From positions 620,001-684,000 of the forward strand of contig CAVUKH010000001.1 of assembly GCA_963742035.1 (NCBI GenBank): DNA of 64,000 nt, written 5' to 3'. The DNA is from Bog-473 sp963742035. Lineage in GTDB: Bacteria; Actinomycetota; Acidimicrobiia; Acidimicrobiales; RAAP-2. The notes below the pieces were generated by a model. The model saw nothing but the letters and a program-made list of their open reading frames with translations, made no database searches and was not told the origin of the DNA. Positions within the stretch are counted from its first letter, which is position 1; the number at the start of each line of letters is the position of its first letter. The translations under genes and the position numbers were made by a program. This document shows, piece by piece, positions 61,727 through 64,000 of the stretch.

Positions 61727-62668
61727 CTGCGCACCCGCGTCGCCGAGCTGCTCGGCGTCGACTACCCGTTGATGCAGGCCCCGATGGGTTTCATCGCCAG
61801 GGCGCATCTGGCGTCCGCTGTCTCCAATGCAGGAGGTTTCGGCATCATCGAGACCTCTTCCGGCCGCCTTGACGAGGTCCGGGACGAGATGACTGCCATG
61901 CGCGAGCGAACCGACAGACCGTGGGGCGTCAACATCGCCCAAATGTTCGTCGCCGACCCCCACATCGTCGAGTTCGTTGGTGCACAAGGCGTCAGATTCG
62001 TGACCACCTCGGCGGGGAATCCCGCCAGGTACACCCCGCAGCTGCATGACGCCGGGATCACCGTCTTCCACGTCGTCCCGTCGATGCGAGCCGCGCAGAA
62101 GGCCGTGGATGCCGGGGTCGATGGGCTGGTCGTCGAGGGTGGCGAAGGGGGAGGATTCAAGAGCACAAGGCCGGTCTCGACGATGGTCTTGTTGCCGCAG
62201 ATCTGCCATGCCTTCGACCTCCCGGTGGTCGCGGCTGGTGGGATCGTCGACGGCCTTTCCATGGCTGCCGCCTTCGCGTTGGGTGCCGAAGGCGTCCAGA
62301 TGGGAACGCGTATGGTCAGCGCCGCGGAATCCCCCGTGCACGACAATTACAAGCGGTTGATCACTGATGCCGACGCCACCGACACGGTGATGTTGAGTGC
62401 CCACTCCAGCCCGGCCTACCGCGTCATGCGAACCCCTTTCAGCGAGAGCCTCGAGCAGGAACACTCGGTAGTCATGGGCCGAACTGTCGGCATGGAGGGG
62501 ATCTTGAAGCTCTATTTCCAGGGCGACCTCGGTGCCGCCTTCGCCTTCGGAGGTCAAGCGGCGGGTCGTGTCACGGGTGTCCTTCCGGTCCGCCAGATCG
62601 TGCATCAGACCATCAGGGAGTTCTACTCAGTGGTGCACGAGCTGGGGCGATTTCTCCCTCCCGATTGA
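61727..62668 (+). CDS. nitronate monooxygenase-like FMN enzyme (probable CTG start)
   Basis: A TIM-barrel flavoprotein with QAPMGFIARAHLASAVSNAGG, VVEGGEGGGFKS, VVAAGGIVDG and the phosphate-binding EGVQMGTRM. From TTG 61769 or ATG 61772 the first strand is lost. The frame upstream encodes LRTRVAELLGVDYPLMQAPM, matching the usual N-terminus, but between the in-frame TAG at 61691 and this point there is no ATG, GTG or TTG. CTG 61727 is the best candidate, giving 313 residues. Divergent from the DUF3237 operon; the aldo/keto reductase follows. Confidence 0.78.
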   Translation: MRTRVAELLGVDYPLMQAPMGFIARAHLASAVSNAGGFGIIETSSGRLDEVRDEMTAMRERTDRPWGVNIAQMFVADPHIVEFVGAQGVRFVTTSAGNPARYTPQLHDAGITVFHVVPSMRAAQKAVDAGVDGLVVEGGEGGGFKSTRPVSTMVLLPQICHAFDLPVVAAGGIVDGLSMAAAFALGAEGVQMGTRMVSAAESPVHDNYKRLITDADATDTVMLSAHSSPAYRVMRTPFSESLEQEHSVVMGRTVGMEGILKLYFQGDLGAAFAFGGQAAGRVTGVLPVRQIVHQTIREFYSVVHELGRFLPPD

Positions 62669-62740
62669 GGCAGCGCGAAATTCAACACGGTGACACTCCC
62701 GCGGGCGCGTTCGGAGCACGAGACGAAAGGAAAGCACGCA

Positions 62741-63727
62741 ATGAAGCACATCACGCTCGGAACTCTTGACGTCGGCCGGATCGGCCTGGGCGCCATGGGC
62801 ATGTCCACCGCCTTTACGGGAGCGGGCACCGATGACGCTGAGTCCATTCGGACGATCCACCGTGCCCTCGATCTGGGTGTCACCCTCCTCGACACGGCGG
62901 AGATCTACGGTCCGTTCACCAACGAGGAACTTGTCGGGCAGGCCATCAAAGATCGTCGTCACCAGGTGGTGCTGGCGACGAAGTTCGGGATGATCTCGCA
63001 CGCGGGGGATGGCCCGGGCCATCTCGACAGCAGCCCGGCCAATGTGCGCACCGCGCTCGAGGGCTCATTGCGGCGTCTCGCCACGGACCACGTCGACTTG
63101 TACTACCAGCATCGAGTGGATCCGACTACCCCCATTGAGGACACGGTGGGTGCCCTGGCTGAGCTGGTGCAAGAGGGCAAGGTCCGTCATATCGGTCTCT
63201 CGGAGGCATGGGTCGGGACGATTCGCCGAGCCCACGCCGTGCATCCGGTCACTGCCCTGCAGTCGGAGTACTCATTGTTCACCCGTGATCAAGAAGTTGA
63301 AGTGCTTCCGCTCTTGCGGGAGCTGGGTATCGGCTTCGTCGCCTATTCGCCGCTCGGAAGAGGGATGCTGACGGGGAAGATTCGTTCGTTGGACGAGATG
63401 GACGACAGCGATTTCCGGAAATCCAATCCGCGCTTCATGGGCGAGAACTTCCAGCGGAATCAGCGCCTGGTCGACGAGGTCGAACGTGTCGCCGCGGAAG
63501 TCGAAGCGACGCCGGGTCAGGTCGCCCTGGCCTGGCTCCTCTCGAAGGGAGACGACATCGCCCCGATTCCCGGCACCAAGCACGTCGCCAGAGTTGAAGA
63601 GAACGTCGCCGCAGATGGTCTCGACCTCAGTGCTGAGCAGATCGACAGGCTGGACCAGCTGCCCCCTGCTGCCGGCGAGCACCACAATGAGCAGCAGATG
63701 GGGATGATCGAACGGTCAGGGAGGTGA
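62741..63727 (+). CDS. aldo/keto reductase
   Basis: A 328-residue NADPH-dependent reductase with the full catalytic tetrad D51, Y56 (LLDTAEIYGP), K81 (LATKFGM) and H124 (YYQHRVDP). The C-terminal cofactor site is IPGTKHVARVEEN. It is similar to the YakC/AKR13 branch. ATG 62741 follows GAAAGGAAAGC. It is likely co-transcribed with the nitronate-monooxygenase-like gene 72 bp upstream. Confidence 0.92.
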   Translation: MKHITLGTLDVGRIGLGAMGMSTAFTGAGTDDAESIRTIHRALDLGVTLLDTAEIYGPFTNEELVGQAIKDRRHQVVLATKFGMISHAGDGPGHLDSSPANVRTALEGSLRRLATDHVDLYYQHRVDPTTPIEDTVGALAELVQEGKVRHIGLSEAWVGTIRRAHAVHPVTALQSEYSLFTRDQEVEVLPLLRELGIGFVAYSPLGRGMLTGKIRSLDEMDDSDFRKSNPRFMGENFQRNQRLVDEVERVAAEVEATPGQVALAWLLSKGDDIAPIPGTKHVARVEENVAADGLDLSAEQIDRLDQLPPAAGEHHNEQQMGMIERSGR

Positions 63728-63755
63728 CATCGACAAAGAAGAGCGCGAGCACTCC

Positions 63756-64000
63756 CTACTTCCGATCTTGCCGCCACAGGTCGGCGACCTGGACGCCCAC
63801 CTCGAACAGCATCTCGCGCAGGTCCGGCAACGAAAGCCCGAGGACGTTGCTCGGGCTGCCGTGCACCGCCTCGACGAAGGGCCCTGAGAGTCCCTCGATG
63901 CTGAACGCCCCGGCCAACGAAAGTGGTTCATCGGTGGCCGCGTAGGCGCTGAGCTCAGTTTCGCTGGGGACGCCGAACTGCACCACAGAGCTGGCGAGCC
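63756..64000 (-). CDS. maf: Maf family nucleotide pyrophosphatase, 5' end beyond right edge
   Basis: Only the C-terminal 80 or so codons are in the window. YAATDEPLSLAGAFSIEGL followed by FVEAVHGSPSNVLGLSLPDL is the hallmark of Maf/YhdE proteins, house-cleaning pyrophosphatases that hydrolyse non-canonical nucleoside triphosphates. The active-site Ser/Arg/Lys region lies off the window. Convergent with the aldo/keto reductase, 28 bp apart. Confidence 0.85.
   Translation of the reverse strand, partial: LASSVVQFGVPSETELSAYAATDEPLSLAGAFSIEGLSGPFVEAVHGSPSNVLGLSLPDLREMLFEVGVQVADLWRQDRK

Noticed and set aside
1..64000. tRNA or rRNA genes
   Set aside because: No intergenic stretch shows a cloverleaf with a TTC-type arm or rRNA-like sequence; gaps are short and GC-rich. 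A covariance-model search would be decisive.

Overview
The window is a very GC-rich bacterial chromosome segment with long, densely packed genes on both strands. It looks like an actinobacterium, most likely class Acidimicrobiia or a close relative. The main clues are the rpsF-ssb-rpsR-rplI-dnaB block, inositol-1-phosphate synthase beside a PadR regulator, DUF6049 between murJ and pcnA, DUF5318, split LigC/LigD-type repair enzymes, F420/PPOX-fold proteins, a wax-ester synthase/DGAT, and a secreted protein with 'SDGGVFSYNAPF'-type repeats. The class assignment is inference. No rRNA, tRNA, CRISPR array or insertion sequence was recognised.

Layout. 1-13.4 kb is a conserved housekeeping block: murJ (cut by the left edge) and DUF6049 on minus; pcnA and an AhpD-like protein on plus; ino1 and a PadR regulator with a perfect palindrome in front of it on minus; then DUF5318, panB, rpsF, ssb, rpsR, rplI and dnaB on plus. 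These genes flank oriC on both sides in mycobacteria but are joined here. 13.3-24.9 kb holds small enzymes plus a minus-strand DNA-repair operon (small unknown protein, LigD-type polymerase, PHP/HhH protein, LigC-type ligase), a PIG-L deacetylase, an MFS exporter, a peroxiredoxin/SDR pair and an OmpR-type response regulator. 24.9-31.3 kb holds lipid genes (WS/DGAT, patatin) and a translationally coupled ABC exporter/two-component operon.

31.5-38.3 kb is the most unusual part. It is a three-gene minus-strand operon resembling a branched-chain amino acid ABC importer, but both ATPase domains are fused to the C-terminus of a complete MFS transporter and the two permeases are fused to each other, with an apparent frameshift at about 37.65 kb. 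38.5-43.4 kb has a MacB/FtsX-type ABC pair, a TauD-like dioxygenase and a lipoprotein. 43.5-51.8 kb has a GGDEF protein, a decayed HD-domain gene, a TAT-exported amidohydrolase, two coupled membrane/exported proteins and a 769-residue secreted repeat protein followed by a strong hairpin. 52-64 kb is an enzyme-rich region: a frameshifted DapB-like reductase, an LLM-type flavin enzyme, SDR, a large cyclase-AAA-TPR regulator, a serine hydrolase, and divergent operons FAD monooxygenase/DUF3237 versus nitronate monooxygenase-like/aldo-keto reductase. A Maf gene is cut by the right edge.

Three genes show frame breaks: the fused permease, the HD gene and the DapB-like gene. The DapB-like one lies in a G homopolymer and could be a sequencing error. 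The HD gene looks truly decayed.
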